Shown here piece by piece: positions 5,034 to 5,049 of a stretch of 5,049 nt of DNA. The stretch is from an uncultured bacterium. GTDB lineage: Bacteria; Actinomycetota; Coriobacteriia; Coriobacteriales; Atopobiaceae. A model generated the notes under the pieces. It was not told the DNA's origin, ran no database searches, and saw only the letters and a list, made by a program, of their open reading frames with translations. The position numbers were made by a program, and so were the translations under genes. The stretch lies in assembly GCA_905214175.1 (NCBI GenBank), contig CAJMLD010000127.1:1-5049 (forward strand), given 5' to 3'. The number at the start of each line of letters is the position of its first letter. Position 1 is the stretch's first letter.

Positions 5034-5049
5034 CGGTTGAACTGATGGT

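Noticed and set aside
4207..5040. 277-codon plus-strand frame opposite comF
   Set aside because: Shadow of the ComF gene, which has all its Cys pairs and PRPP loop in place.
1..5049. CRISPR array, transposon, integrase or phage genes, tRNA
   Set aside because: No regularly spaced repeats, transposase or integrase motifs, or cloverleaf with a matching acceptor stem was seen on either strand.

Overview
The window is GC-rich and every gene I can support lies on the minus strand, so reading order runs from the right edge to the left. Protein signatures (a long-form ribosome hibernation factor, a DegV/FakB-type fatty-acid binding protein, a ComF-like phosphoribosyltransferase, a NYN-domain protein), the high-GC codon use and the order comF - hpf - degV suggest an actinobacterial genome. 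My best guess is a Coriobacteriia member such as the Olsenella/Atopobium/Collinsella group, but this is inference and no rRNA or other marker gene is present.

Right part (4240-5049): a ComF family gene with two zinc-finger-like CxxC pairs and a PRPP-binding loop. A 9-G/9-C homopolymer just upstream forms part of an 11-bp inverted repeat that would bury the ribosome-binding region and the first two bases of its ATG. Its reading frame stays open to the window edge.

Centre (3721-4239): a 519-base stretch with no protein gene. It is the most interesting part of the window. An extended -10 promoter (TGC-TATAAT) is followed, at the expected start distance, by one arm of a perfect 13-bp inverted repeat whose other arm lies about 250 bases downstream. 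The enclosed RNA (about 261 nt) contains several further hairpins and sits directly upstream of the hibernation factor gene (hpf/raiA). Size, closed-end architecture, context and likely host lineage all fit the raiA RNA, a large conserved bacterial ncRNA named for this position. A further 187-nt leader separates it from hpf.

Left part (1-3720): hpf and degV are 18 bases apart and probably co-transcribed. A strong GC-rich hairpin then precedes a beta-hydroxyacid dehydrogenase-type oxidoreductase that ends in an unusual Cys/His-rich, probably metal-binding tail. This is followed, with almost no spacing, by an unrecognised small membrane protein and by a NYN-domain (PIN-like nuclease fold) protein cut by the left edge. 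The NYN protein has Val in place of a usually conserved Asp. The first two genes concern ribosome dormancy and lipid handling; nothing in the sequence ties the last three to one known pathway.
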